Of a stretch of DNA of 64,000 bases, positions 25,828 to 35,086 are shown in pieces. Source of the DNA: Helicobacter sp. (GTDB taxonomy: Bacteria; Campylobacterota; Campylobacteria; Campylobacterales; Helicobacteraceae); the NCBI RefSeq assembly GCF_014799995.1, contig NZ_JAAVGY010000042.1, forward strand, positions 1-64,000. The letters are read 5' to 3'. A model generated the notes under the pieces. It was not told the DNA's origin and did no database searches. It saw only the letters and a list, made by a program, of their open reading frames with translations. Position 1 is the first letter of the stretch. Each line of letters begins with the position of its first letter. Made by a program: the position numbers and the translations under genes.

Positions 25828-26979
25828 TTATTTTCTAACTATCACACGGATAAAATAGTCATCTTCCTCTTTAAAAGGCGCAAATCCTTTTTCCTCCTTG
25901 GCATAAATTATGTTAAAATCTTGTAATTGTCTAAGTAGATCTTCAAGATTTAAAAATCTTCTATAATGATTTTCAAATATAAATGCATCTTTTTCGCCCT
26001 CAACAGGAATTCCCATTTTATAAAGAGAATTCTTGTATCCTCTAACCTCTATGGCAAAAATCCCACCTCTTTTCAAAGATTCCTTAGCCCATAAAATTAC
26101 CTTATCTTGTTGCTTTTGCGTAATAGAATGCAAAGTAAAACGCGAATAAATTATATCATACTGCACTTTAACCGAAAGATTTGCAAAATCAGCGCATTGA
26201 AAATTCAAGTTTGCATTAGTATGCTTCTGGAGAAAATCAATGATATTTTTACATTGGTCAATTCCTAAAACTTGAATTCCATTATGGGCAAAATATATAC
26301 TGTCTCTACCATTTCCACAACCCAATTCAACGAGAGTCTGTCCTTTTTTAAAATAATTTGTCATACAAGTTTTGGCAAATAAAGAAGATTCTCCTATTTT
26401 ATGATGAATCGCATAATATTTCTCCCAATACACTCTATCATCTATTTTTGTGAGACCAGATAAGAATATATTAACTCTCTCTTGTAATTTTTGTTGATTT
26501 TCAATTAAATTTTCCAAAAAAGAATTATCTATAACAAAATGCGCTTCAGGTTCTACAAAAGCAATGTCCACACCCATAACATTACTTATTTCCCCTCTAA
26601 GAGCTGCACTATAAAGCCCTTTTTTATCGCGTTTCTTTAATTCCTCCATTTCACATTTAACAAAAACTTCTAAATAATGAGGAATATTTTGACGATTCAT
26701 TATATAGATTTCTTCAAAAAGTGAAATGGTCGCACATACGACAATCATGCCATTGGCTGACAAAAATGAACAAAGAGCAGAAATCTTTTTAGCAACTTTT
26801 AGTCGCCCCTCTTTGCTGAAATCTGGTTGCTCCTGAAAAATACTGCGAAAAACATCTCCATCAAGCAAAACAACATTGTCTCTTTGTTTTTTTAGAAACA
26901 AAAAGAGATCTTGGGCAAAAGTTGTTTTTCCTGCCCCTGCTAGTCCGCATATCCAAATAACTGCACCCTGTTGCATCAT
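25828..26979 (-). CDS. Fusion of APS-kinase-like kinase and SAM-dependent methyltransferase
   Basis: A 383-residue two-domain protein. Residues 1 to about 165 form a CysC-like kinase: Walker A GLAGAGKTT at 12-20, VVLLDGDVFRSIF, then GRLKVAKKISALCSFL. In capsule loci this fold also serves as the CDP-amidate kinase of the Campylobacter phosphoramidate pathway. Residues about 190-383 form a class I methyltransferase with VELGCGNGRDSIYFA and LKRGGIFAIEVRGYKNS. The fusion suggests phosphorylation and methylation of one glycan substituent or precursor; that is inference. Its start overlaps the stop of the preceding gene in ATGA, so it belongs to the long minus-strand glycan operon and ends it. Confidence 0.75.
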   Translation of the reverse strand: MMQQGAVIWICGLAGAGKTTFAQDLFLFLKKQRDNVVLLDGDVFRSIFQEQPDFSKEGRLKVAKKISALCSFLSANGMIVVCATISLFEEIYIMNRQNIPHYLEVFVKCEMEELKKRDKKGLYSAALRGEISNVMGVDIAFVEPEAHFVIDNSFLENLIENQQKLQERVNIFLSGLTKIDDRVYWEKYYAIHHKIGESSLFAKTCMTNYFKKGQTLVELGCGNGRDSIYFAHNGIQVLGIDQCKNIIDFLQKHTNANLNFQCADFANLSVKVQYDIIYSRFTLHSITQKQQDKVILWAKESLKRGGIFAIEVRGYKNSLYKMGIPVEGEKDAFIFENHYRRFLNLEDLLRQLQDFNIIYAKEEKGFAPFKEEDDYFIRVIVRK

Positions 26980-28394
26980 TTTCTCCTGTAAATATCCATT
27001 ATAAACTCACTTAAAAATTTACTGGAATGATATAAGTTATATGCTTGTTTATCTCTAAATTGATTTATTTCTATTTCAAATGCTTGCTGAATTTTAGAAT
27101 CCCTAATATCCATAACAACCTTTTTTAAATTTTTTAAATCTTTTAAGATGATATTACACTCCTTATGGTAAAGGTGAATATCATTAATCCTTGCTCCATA
27201 TTTTCTCTTATTTGGCATATAAATAATAGAAGGTTTAAGAGACCAAAATGGATAAGAAACTCCCATAGAACTTTCATCAGTCAAAAGAACAAAACTATTT
27301 AAGATGTATTCATTTAAAAAACTTGGAGTTTCGTCAAAAATAAAATTTTTATTCTTACACCATTGTGCAATTATTCTTGCATATTCTGCTTTTTGTTTTT
27401 TTCTTAATGCAGGATGAAGGCGAAAAACAATCTTGATTCCATTATTCAATAGTTCATTAATGGATTGTATAAATTCATCACACATAAAATTTTCCAAATA
27501 AGAGGGGGCAAAAAGCAAATAATAATTTTGAGATTTCTTACCATTGATTTTTTGCAATACCCAATCCAAACTTGGATTACCGCCTTTGATAATCTTTTCT
27601 TTTGGCAAATGAAAATATTCGCAAATTTGCTCTAAAAGCCTAAAATCATTCACGGTGTGTGCAATAACATAATGACATCGCTGTATGCGCTCTCTATTTA
27701 AGCTTTCAAAAATATATTTCGCTCCTGTGCGATGAAGCGTATATTGTAAAGACTCATTAAAATTGTGCCCTAAATGCACGATAGTTGGCTTAACAGATTC
27801 CAACTTTACCAAAGGCAAAGGCGTATTTATAGACAACAAAACTTTCATTTTAGGAAAAATAACATAATACATTGAATGAGAAATAAAAGCATAATTTTTT
27901 CCTATCCTCTCCTTTGTTAATTCATATGCCATTTCAGAATCACAGCAATACACAAGAGAATGTGGTAAAAATTTATCAATCTCTCCAATATGCTTATTAT
28001 CTTTTGTATAACCAATCATTGTGATTCCAATATTGTATTCTTTAATACAATTCTCAAATTTTGCAATCATTGCATATGTATTATTTAAATGAATCTCTAA
28101 GCTATCCTGAAGAGAACTTAAACTCTCCTCTAGCAAATAATCTTGAAAATGAGCTAAAAGGAGAGTTAAGCCTCGTTGATATTGTTCAAAAGAAATTCTT
28201 AATATCTTCCCAAAAAACTCTACTTTTGGTATCTGCTCTTTTAATATCTTATTCATATATTCTACCAAAAGCCCCAAAGCACATTCGTTGTTGCTTTGAT
28301 AATCCAAAATAACTTTTGAAGGGATTTCAAATCCTAAAAGCTTACAAACTTTTTCATATTGGGCAATTTTATGTTCTCCAATTTTTGAAACCAA
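26976..28394 (-). CDS. CDP-glycerol glycerophosphotransferase-like protein
   Basis: A 472-residue soluble protein. The C-terminal half (about 215-440) has the GT-B pattern of CDP-glycerol:poly(glycerophosphate) transferases: VHLGHNFNESLQYTLHRTGAK, a Gly-rich IKGGNPSLDWVL, LLFAPSYLENF, GIKIVFRLHPALRKK, then VLLTDESSMGVSYPFWSLKPSIIYM. The N-terminal 150 residues are helical and match nothing I recognise. Family members transfer polyol phosphate or sugar phosphate; the acceptor here is unknown. The start lies five bases after the preceding stop, and the gene overlaps the kinase-methyltransferase by four bases. Confidence 0.65.
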   Translation of the reverse strand: MVSKIGEHKIAQYEKVCKLLGFEIPSKVILDYQSNNECALGLLVEYMNKILKEQIPKVEFFGKILRISFEQYQRGLTLLLAHFQDYLLEESLSSLQDSLEIHLNNTYAMIAKFENCIKEYNIGITMIGYTKDNKHIGEIDKFLPHSLVYCCDSEMAYELTKERIGKNYAFISHSMYYVIFPKMKVLLSINTPLPLVKLESVKPTIVHLGHNFNESLQYTLHRTGAKYIFESLNRERIQRCHYVIAHTVNDFRLLEQICEYFHLPKEKIIKGGNPSLDWVLQKINGKKSQNYYLLFAPSYLENFMCDEFIQSINELLNNGIKIVFRLHPALRKKQKAEYARIIAQWCKNKNFIFDETPSFLNEYILNSFVLLTDESSMGVSYPFWSLKPSIIYMPNKRKYGARINDIHLYHKECNIILKDLKNLKKVVMDIRDSKIQQAFEIEINQFRDKQAYNLYHSSKFLSEFIMDIYRRK

Positions 28395-28399
28395 TTATC

Positions 28400-29752
28400 C
28401 TACCCTTTTTGCATTATTTCCAAAATCTTATCTGCTATCACCCGACTTGCTTCCTTAAAATAAATCACTTCAGTATCGCGATAAGATAAAATTTTCTCTT
28501 TATAATTTATTTTTTGAACTTCCTGCACCTTTAGGAAAATTTCCATACTAGAATTTGCCATTAAATGTATTCTGTTGTCAAAAAATCCAACACCGCCTAA
28601 GGTTTTCTCAAACAAACTTTTATCTTTGAAATATAAAATGGCAGGACACAAATGCTTGATAGGAAAAGTATATGCCACACTAGAGGCACTTGTAATTAAA
28701 ACAAATGTTTTTGCTAGAATCGTTTCAAAATCCTTATTATTATAATTTACAAAAAAATTAGGAAAAGACTTCAGCGATTCTATTATATCTTTGCTCTTAC
28801 CAACCCATTCGTAACGATAACGCAACCCAACTTTATAACCTTTCTCTAAAAGCATTTTGATTGCTTCATAAATTTCTAAAACTTCTTCTTCATCATGCAA
28901 AGCAAACAATACCAAATCTCGGGAATATTCTTGTATCTCTTTTACATTATCAAATGCTGCATAACCACTTTTTATCAAAAAAGGCTGATTTTTTTGGGGC
29001 AAGTCCTTAATTAAAGTTTCTGCTGCTTTTGCAATTCGCTCACAAGCAACAAATAAATAATCAATATTATTTCTGTAAATTTCTCTTAAATAATCAATCT
29101 TGTTCTCCATAATTGCCTCTAAAACACTTGAATAACTATGGTGCTGCACAAAGTAAATTTGCTTTTCATTGCGCGTATAAGTACTTGCTGTGGAAAAAAA
29201 ATATTTAACAAAGTCTATATATTTAAAATAATCCATCAAATAAGGAATCACCATTACATTATCATTCCTTTCAACCCTCGTAAAATCCTCTCCAGAACTA
29301 TCCAAATAAATAACTTTGCAACCCTTTCTTAATAACTCATAATCTACATTTCCTAAGTGTTTTTCACCCGCTAAACCATACAGAACAACTCCAATAAGCC
29401 CCCCCCCCCGCGCAGTCAGAGCAGAAATTCTCTTTTTAGCCTCTATGCAAACTTGCAAAGCAATTTTTTCAACAAATTCACTCCCTAACCAAGTAAAAAT
29501 CCCAACATTCATCAGATTATTTTCTAATTGCTTTTGTCTTTCTTCTGTAATTCTAATTCCTTGAGTCAGAACAATCACAACTTCTGCTTCTTTGTTAGCA
29601 ATTCTATTCTTAATTTCCGCTGCCTGCTCTTGCAGTGTAATTCCCGGTTTCCCATCATCAATAAAACTATATCCAACATTGGCTTTGATAAAATCCAACA
29701 TTTTACCAAATGTCTTACCACTTTTTCCGGCTGGATAAATATAATAATGCAT
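28400..29752 (-). CDS. Phase-variable glycerophosphotransferase-like (GT-B) protein
   Basis: A 450-residue protein paralogous to the one at 35728-37086: shared N-terminus (YIYPAGKSGKTFGKMLDFI), GLAGEKHLGNVDYELL and SASSVAYTFPIKHLCPAILYF. The C-terminal part resembles CDP-glycerol transferases. A tract of 11 G (29399-29409) encodes the Gly run in ALTARGGGLIGV and is currently in frame. Addition or loss of one G would truncate the protein near residue 120. The paralog has no tract at the matching place (RRGWKVKNTIAIGV). Function unknown beyond likely transfer of a phosphorylated group. Confidence 0.65.
   Translation of the reverse strand: MHYYIYPAGKSGKTFGKMLDFIKANVGYSFIDDGKPGITLQEQAAEIKNRIANKEAEVVIVLTQGIRITEERQKQLENNLMNVGIFTWLGSEFVEKIALQVCIEAKKRISALTARGGGLIGVVLYGLAGEKHLGNVDYELLRKGCKVIYLDSSGEDFTRVERNDNVMVIPYLMDYFKYIDFVKYFFSTASTYTRNEKQIYFVQHHSYSSVLEAIMENKIDYLREIYRNNIDYLFVACERIAKAAETLIKDLPQKNQPFLIKSGYAAFDNVKEIQEYSRDLVLFALHDEEEVLEIYEAIKMLLEKGYKVGLRYRYEWVGKSKDIIESLKSFPNFFVNYNNKDFETILAKTFVLITSASSVAYTFPIKHLCPAILYFKDKSLFEKTLGGVGFFDNRIHLMANSSMEIFLKVQEVQKINYKEKILSYRDTEVIYFKEASRVIADKILEIMQKG
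29399..29409 (-). repeat. Poly-G tract (11) inside GT-B gene
   Basis: Eleven C on the plus strand, G on the coding strand, at about one quarter of the 28400-29752 gene. In the present length the frame is open (ON). Confidence 0.9.
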
Positions 29753-29793
29753 TTTAATCCTCTAAAGATGCTTTATTAGAGAATCCAAAAACT

Positions 29794-30456
29794 TTATATC
29801 CATAATGCTCCCATTCTCTCAAAATTTTCATAGCTTGCATAAGTTTTGCTTTCTACAATTTCTCTCCACGCCTCTTTCATTCCCTCACTCCAAGTAATAT
29901 CGTCAAAAAGCATTACCCCCCCCCGCTGCATAAAGGGAAGGATTTGTTTAAAGTATGCAATCGTGGCGTCTTTGTTATGATGTCCATCAATAAAGGCAAA
30001 ATCAATAGGCTTAATTTCCTCCAAGAGTTGTGGCAGGATTCTATCAAAACGACTTGTGAGAACTTCAATGTTTTTGAGGTTAAAATATTGATGATTCTCT
30101 CTAGCAATCTGTGCGACATTGGGGCTTCCCTCTAATGTCCAAATCTTAGCCTCTGGGGCAAAAAAGCTCATATAGCTACTAGAAAACCCGCAGCAAGTGC
30201 CAAGCTCTAGGATTGTTTTAGGGTTTAGTTTGGCAAAAATTTGATAAATGACTTGTGCCTTTTCTCTTTTGACACCAATAGACGCTAAACTTTTAAGTGC
30301 AACTTGCACCACGACACCCTTTTCCATTTGTTCCTTTGTCCGATGCTCACTTGGATTCCCCGCTCCATAATCTATAAATTCAATCTCTTTTAGGTTCTCT
30401 CTAAAACTTTCTCTATGAGTCTCCACTTGATTACAAACTTCTTCAAAACTTTTCAT
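29794..30456 (-). CDS. Phase-variable class I SAM methyltransferase
   Basis: A methyltransferase of about 220 residues, of the Methyltransf_24/CmcI-like type often seen in polysaccharide loci. SAM-binding motif is ILELGTCCGFSSSYMSFFA; the later acidic motif is PIDFAFIDGHHNKDAT, followed by GGVMLFDDITW with a metal-ligand Asp pair. ATG 30456 is preferred, with AGGA six bases before; an upstream ATG at 30474 overlaps the preceding stop but lacks a binding site. A 9-G tract (29916-29924) encodes MQRGGVML and is in frame. The methylated position is unknown. Confidence 0.8.
   Translation of the reverse strand: MKSFEEVCNQVETHRESFRENLKEIEFIDYGAGNPSEHRTKEQMEKGVVVQVALKSLASIGVKREKAQVIYQIFAKLNPKTILELGTCCGFSSSYMSFFAPEAKIWTLEGSPNVAQIARENHQYFNLKNIEVLTSRFDRILPQLLEEIKPIDFAFIDGHHNKDATIAYFKQILPFMQRGGVMLFDDITWSEGMKEAWREIVESKTYASYENFERMGALWI
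29916..29924 (-). repeat. Poly-G tract (9) inside methyltransferase gene
   Basis: Nine G on the coding strand at a structural Gly-Gly before the metal-binding strand. It is in frame now; a one-base change would remove the last 45 or so residues. Confidence 0.85.
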
Positions 30457-30473
30457 CTTTATTCCTAAATTCA

Positions 30474-31550
30474 TTATCTTTTCAAAATTTCTTCTTCAAT
30501 CTTATCAACGATAAGGTTAAAATTACAATCTCCGCGCACCAAATACTTCATTGAATCAATCCTTTTACCCAACATTTTTTTGGCTGTTTTTACTACCTCA
30601 TCACAATTTTGACACCAAAACATTAACCCATTATTGATTAAATATTCGTCATAAATCATCCACAAAGAGCGAACAGAAATCGTTGGAATCCCATAGCAAA
30701 CTGCTTCAAGATTCATCGTCCCCCCCCCGCCAATGAATAAATCAATAAAGGGATAAAATTCCTCTGGTTTTAGTTTTTCTTCTAAAATAATTGCGGCTTC
30801 CTTAAAGTCCCTTTTTAACCTATCTTTTTCATATCTTGGCATTACAACAATGTTTGCATCAACTTCTTTTTTCAAAAGTGGAATCACTTGATAAATAGTA
30901 GGAATTTGTTCTTTGACATAATGTGCCTTATACTCCTCCTCTCTTATCATAATCGTAGGCTTCGTGGTATCCAAGCCATAACGCAATCTAAAATCGTTTT
31001 TGGAATCTTTTTTGATTTTGTTTATCCATAATGCCACATCAATAAAAGGATAAGGCACGATTTGGGATTCATCTAACGCGAAACGGAGCATTAATTCTTT
31101 AGGAAAAATAAAGGGATAAAAAAAGAGTTTAGAAAAAGGCAAGGTTAGCCTTGCAACAGCAGTTAATTCCTGCTTATTGTCATAAGGTTTTGCGATTGAG
31201 GGTGCATCATAGATATTCACAACTGGAATCCCAATGCCAAAAGCCACCTGCACACTATCTACCACCGCGCCACAAATCAGTACTTTAGGCACGCCACGCA
31301 CTTTAAATAAATCCAAAATTTCTTTTTGGCGAAAGATTCTTGCTTGAAATTTCTCTAGCAAAGTCGCCCCGCCATATTCTCCAAGCACGATATGTGGAAT
31401 CTTGTGCAAATCTAAAATCTCTTTTGCTTCTGTATAGTTTGGGGCGTATCTTGTAGTTACTAAAACCTCATAGCCGCGTCTTTGCAACTCCTCAATCATT
31501 AGAGTAAAAAACATCGCATATTTAGGTGTTGCTACATCAATCCAAATCAT
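30474..31550 (-). CDS. DUF354 family glycosyltransferase-like protein, phase-variable
   Basis: A 358-residue protein of the DUF354 group, which has a GT-B fold like UDP-GlcNAc 2-epimerases and transferases. Visible features: IWIDVATPKYAMFFTLMIEELQRRGYEVLVTTR at the N-terminus, and near residue 275 the conserved nucleotide-binding GGGGTMNLEAVCYGIPTISV. The 9-G tract (30720-30728) encodes exactly those glycines, in frame now. The start overlaps the amidotransferase stop in ATGA. DUF354 genes often sit next to asparagine-synthase-like genes in surface polysaccharide loci, as here. Donor and acceptor unknown. Confidence 0.72.
   Translation of the reverse strand: MIWIDVATPKYAMFFTLMIEELQRRGYEVLVTTRYAPNYTEAKEILDLHKIPHIVLGEYGGATLLEKFQARIFRQKEILDLFKVRGVPKVLICGAVVDSVQVAFGIGIPVVNIYDAPSIAKPYDNKQELTAVARLTLPFSKLFFYPFIFPKELMLRFALDESQIVPYPFIDVALWINKIKKDSKNDFRLRYGLDTTKPTIMIREEEYKAHYVKEQIPTIYQVIPLLKKEVDANIVVMPRYEKDRLKRDFKEAAIILEEKLKPEEFYPFIDLFIGGGGTMNLEAVCYGIPTISVRSLWMIYDEYLINNGLMFWCQNCDEVVKTAKKMLGKRIDSMKYLVRGDCNFNLIVDKIEEEILKR
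30720..30728 (-). repeat. Poly-G tract (9) in DUF354 gene
   Basis: Nine G on the coding strand, encoding the conserved Gly run of the nucleotide site. In frame at present. Confidence 0.85.
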
Positions 31551-33226
31551 CTATACCCCTTTAAAGCGTTAAAAATTATCAAACGCGCATCAAAAATCGT
31601 TGTGCAATTATAGCCTAATTGTCGCATCAACATTTCTTCTGGAACTCCAAATCCGATTTTATCCAATCGCCACGCTAGCTTCGGACTTCCTAACTTCTCT
31701 AGTAACTTTCTTAAAATAAACTTTGAATATCCCTTTTGAAACTTTAAAGATTTATCTATCTTAAAGGCAAATTCCACCACTCTAAAGTCGGTAAAGGGCG
31801 TGCGATTCTCCATACTATGCGCCATAGCATTTCTATCCTCATAGCGCAAAAGATTCGGGAGGTTAAAGCGCACCACATCAAGCCACAATCCTTGATTGAA
31901 ATCTAACAAAAAACGTTCTAAAAGATTTCGCATTGAGGGAATTGGAAGGGAATTTTGTCGCAATTTTTCTATGTTTTGCACATTATCCTCTGCAAAAATT
32001 TTCAGCTTTAATTCCTCTGCCAAAGAGCATTTAAGCCCGAAGCCATATTCTCCTAAGGCACTCCCGCCATAAACTCTTATGCGATTCTCAAACTCTTCTC
32101 TATTAGCAAAAATATATCTTCCTATATGATGATAATATCCCCCAAAGAGCTCATCTGCCCCTTGCCCTCCCAAAACGACTTTGCAGTAAGGCGACATCGC
32201 CTTAAACAATAAAAACTGCGCGTATTGCGAAAAACTTCTAAAAATCTCATCTTGTGCTTTGAGCAAGTTTTGAAAGTCTCTTTGAATAGAATCTAATGGA
32301 GGAAAAATCAAGGCAATCTCTCTCTTCAAATCCTGCTCTAACTGCTTAATATGCGCACTCTCATCACTCTCTTTAAATCCCGCAAACCCTATGCCAAAAA
32401 ACTGACAATTCCCCGAAATCTTATGCGCCAAATGTGCTAAAATAGAGCTATCTACGCCACCAGAGACTGATAAGGCGACAGGGACATCGGAGCGCAAACG
32501 CAATTTTAAAGAATCCAAAAGCAGGGATTCTAGCTCTTCTAAAGCATCGTCTAAGGAAATCTTGTCGCAGACGATTTCCAACTCCCAATAACGCCAAAAA
32601 CTCAATTTTCCCTCTTTAAAATACGCAAAATGCGCTTGAGGAAAATTAAAAATGCCTTGATAGATAGTTTTCGTTGGCTCTCCATTGCTAAAAAGCAACC
32701 ACTTAGAAACTTCCTCTAAATCAAAGGGAAAGTCTCTTATTGCCAAAAATGCTTTGATTTCGGAAGCAAAAAAGATTTTGTCTCCCTCTAATGCGTAAAA
32801 TAGCGGTTTATTGCCTAGCCTATCCCGCGCCAAAAACAATGAGGAATCGCGTTTGTCATAAACTGCAAACGCAAAATCCCCATTGAATTTTTTTAACGCT
32901 TTCTCTTGCCAAATGGCGAAAGAATGCAGCAAGACTTCTGTATCACTATGGGTAAAAAATGGAATCCCCAATCCCTCTAATTCCTGTTTGATTTCTAAAT
33001 AATTATAAATCTCTCCATTAAAAACAAGCACCAAATGCGGACAATAAGGAGAAGTAAAGGGCTGATTAGCGGCAGAATCCAAATCAATAATACTTAAACG
33101 ATTGTGGGCAAAGGAAAAGTTCTTATCACTGAAACTTCCGCTAAAATCCGGTCCCCTATGCCGCATACTCTCCGAAGCTTTTTGAATCACCTCCAAAGGA
33201 TAATTTCCGCCACAAATGCTGCACAT
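31547..33226 (-). CDS. Asparagine synthase-like glutamine amidotransferase
   Basis: A 559-residue protein of the AsnB family. The catalytic cysteine is residue 2 (MCSICGG). The glutaminase half (1 to about 210) has RHRGPDFSG, HNRLSIIDL, VFNGEIYNY and SDTEVLL. The synthetase half has the ATP pyrophosphatase loop SVSGGVDSSILAH near residue 255, and the later segments GGQGADELFGGYY and YEDRNAMAHSMENRTPF. In surface polysaccharide loci such enzymes (WbpS-like) amidate uronic acids or other carboxyl sugars. With DUF354 directly downstream, that role is more likely than free asparagine synthesis, but this is inference. Confidence 0.82.
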   Translation of the reverse strand: MCSICGGNYPLEVIQKASESMRHRGPDFSGSFSDKNFSFAHNRLSIIDLDSAANQPFTSPYCPHLVLVFNGEIYNYLEIKQELEGLGIPFFTHSDTEVLLHSFAIWQEKALKKFNGDFAFAVYDKRDSSLFLARDRLGNKPLFYALEGDKIFFASEIKAFLAIRDFPFDLEEVSKWLLFSNGEPTKTIYQGIFNFPQAHFAYFKEGKLSFWRYWELEIVCDKISLDDALEELESLLLDSLKLRLRSDVPVALSVSGGVDSSILAHLAHKISGNCQFFGIGFAGFKESDESAHIKQLEQDLKREIALIFPPLDSIQRDFQNLLKAQDEIFRSFSQYAQFLLFKAMSPYCKVVLGGQGADELFGGYYHHIGRYIFANREEFENRIRVYGGSALGEYGFGLKCSLAEELKLKIFAEDNVQNIEKLRQNSLPIPSMRNLLERFLLDFNQGLWLDVVRFNLPNLLRYEDRNAMAHSMENRTPFTDFRVVEFAFKIDKSLKFQKGYSKFILRKLLEKLGSPKLAWRLDKIGFGVPEEMLMRQLGYNCTTIFDARLIIFNALKGYR

Positions 33227-33257
33227 AATAACCCTTTTTGCAAATCAAATGATTTAC

Positions 33258-34034
33258 TCATTTCCTTGCTAGGCAATAACCATTTCTACTTTGACTTGTC
33301 AGCTTGACTTCCCTAAAATCGCTCAAGTCAAAAAATTCAATAGCTTTAAAGCCTATATTTTTAAGATAATATTCCAATTCCTTAAGAGAGAAAAAGCGCA
33401 TTTTATCATTACTTTCCAAAAATAAAGGTTTATTATCTCTATCCTCAATTAAATATTTATAAGAGCAATCAATACAATTTTCCATTAAATCAAATTTTGC
33501 TTCAGAAAATCTTGTAATAGTAATCTCATTATGTTGCACTCTTTTAATTCTCGCTTCAAGATTGTGTGTAAAGATTCCTGCTTGATGATAAAAATCAAAA
33601 ATAAAGATTCCGCCTTCTTTTAGATGAGAATATGCGTTTAAAAAGACTTGCAACAAATCATCATTAGAGACTTGATAACAAACAACATGAGACAAAGCAC
33701 ACACTCCGTCAAATACTAATGGCATTTTAAAAGTCCTAATATCTTCACAAAAATAAGTAATATTTTTGCCCCCCCCCCCGCAGTGATTTTCTTTAGCATA
33801 CGAAATCATATCTTCACTACAATCTACACCCACAATATCATAACCATTTTTAGCAAAATTTTCGCAAAAGATTCCTGTGCCACATCCAAAATCTAATATT
33901 TTTCTACCTCTGCATTCTTTTTGGAATAGATTAACAAAAAATTTTCCCATTCCATCAAAATTTTTATCAGCAAAAAAAGTTTCATAATATTTTACAAATT
34001 TTCCGCTAAAGGAAAGGCTTGCAAATTTCGACAC
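33258..34034 (-). CDS. Phase-variable class I SAM methyltransferase
   Basis: A 258-residue methyltransferase. SAM motif I is ILDFGCGTGIFCENFAKNGYDIVGVDCSEDMI (about residues 45-75), followed by FDGVCALSHVVCYQ and LKEGGIFIFDFYH. The start is GTG 34034, whose first base is the last base of the WecF-like stop (TAGTG), with GGAGGAG upstream. An 11-G tract (33769-33779) encodes NHCGGGGKNI near residue 88 and is in frame now. The target, sugar or phosphate substituent, is not predictable. Confidence 0.8.
   Translation of the reverse strand: MSKFASLSFSGKFVKYYETFFADKNFDGMGKFFVNLFQKECRGRKILDFGCGTGIFCENFAKNGYDIVGVDCSEDMISYAKENHCGGGGKNITYFCEDIRTFKMPLVFDGVCALSHVVCYQVSNDDLLQVFLNAYSHLKEGGIFIFDFYHQAGIFTHNLEARIKRVQHNEITITRFSEAKFDLMENCIDCSYKYLIEDRDNKPLFLESNDKMRFFSLKELEYYLKNIGFKAIEFFDLSDFREVKLTSQSRNGYCLARK
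33769..33779 (-). repeat. Poly-G tract (11) inside methyltransferase gene
   Basis: Eleven G on the coding strand, in a loop after SAM motif II. In frame; one-base slippage would truncate the enzyme at about one third. Confidence 0.9.
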
Positions 34035-35044
34035 TATTCTCCTCCTTCAAACAAGGTTACAAATTCTCTTTTCATATTTTCATAAGAATAAATATCTTTA
34101 GCTAAATGATGATTGTTGGAAGCTTGTATCCCATTGAGTTTCTCTAAAGTAATCTTACTATCAAAATCAAAAATAATAAAACCATTGCTTTTAAGTATCT
34201 CCCAAGAAGTTGTCTTTCTCATATAGACTTTCTTGCCCATTCCAAGAAGTTGAATAATATTTCCATAAGCTTGTTGATTTTTATGGGCGAAAAGAGCAAT
34301 ATCAACGCTTTTTAGAATCTCTAAATATTCCTTTAAAGGCATAAAATCTAACAGCGGTTTAAATTTATCTCCAAAAAGATTCCTAGCATAACCAATAACT
34401 TCTTGTTGATATTCTTTAGACGCACAATAAGATAGAGGGCAAATTAATTCAATTTCTTGATTTCTATATTGCTTGAGGGATTCTAGTATTTCTTTATGAT
34501 TATTGAGTGAGTCTCCAGAGTTACCAATTAAAAAAATTGTCTTAGAACCATTGTCGGCTATACTTAAATCTCCTTGAAATATATTAGAAGCATAAAAGCT
34601 ATTAGAATAAAAAACTTTACCTTTACAGCCATATTCTTTTTGCACATACTTATAATCTCCAGCAATAGAAATCAAATGTCCTACATTTTGCAAAATAAAA
34701 TTATGCCTTTTGCTATAAGCTTCTTTACCCAAACAGAAATCCCCTCCCCATAGCACCCAATAGCATTTATTTAAAAGCCAAGGCTGAAAATATAAAAGTC
34801 TAATTACTTCGTGTCTCCATAATCCATGTAAAATAATTTTAGCCGCTTGATTCATTAAAACAGCCAACTTAAGTTGTTTCCCAAAGGTATTAATATGCTC
34901 TACCTCTTCAAAATTGCTTAAGCCATATTTACAAACATCAGGGCGCACATAAACGAATTTATGAAATCTTAAATCAAAATTCTCTTTCATAAATTCTATA
35001 AATCTAATGGAATGAACAGCAGAACTTAAAATATGTAGAATCAC
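34034..35044 (-). CDS. WecF-like Fuc4NAc transferase
   Basis: A protein of about 336 residues resembling the TDP-Fuc4NAc:lipid II Fuc4NAc transferase of enterobacterial common antigen synthesis (GT56). It shares the N-terminal ILHILSSAVHSIRFIEFM pattern, FLIGNSGDSLNNHKEIL, and the C-terminal ALFAHKNQQAYGNIIQLLGMGKKVY with TSWEIL. The GTG at 35044 is preferred: its product starts at the conserved ILH, whereas TTG 35080 adds a non-conserved leader. It fits with rmlA, rmlB and wecE nearby, which would supply the donor dTDP-Fuc4NAc. The acceptor may differ from that of ECA. Confidence 0.75.
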   Translation of the reverse strand: MILHILSSAVHSIRFIEFMKENFDLRFHKFVYVRPDVCKYGLSNFEEVEHINTFGKQLKLAVLMNQAAKIILHGLWRHEVIRLLYFQPWLLNKCYWVLWGGDFCLGKEAYSKRHNFILQNVGHLISIAGDYKYVQKEYGCKGKVFYSNSFYASNIFQGDLSIADNGSKTIFLIGNSGDSLNNHKEILESLKQYRNQEIELICPLSYCASKEYQQEVIGYARNLFGDKFKPLLDFMPLKEYLEILKSVDIALFAHKNQQAYGNIIQLLGMGKKVYMRKTTSWEILKSNGFIIFDFDSKITLEKLNGIQASNNHHLAKDIYSYENMKREFVTLFEGGE

Positions 35045-35086
35045 TGCTGCCCCCTTAACGACACCATAATTACAAAGCAATAAATC

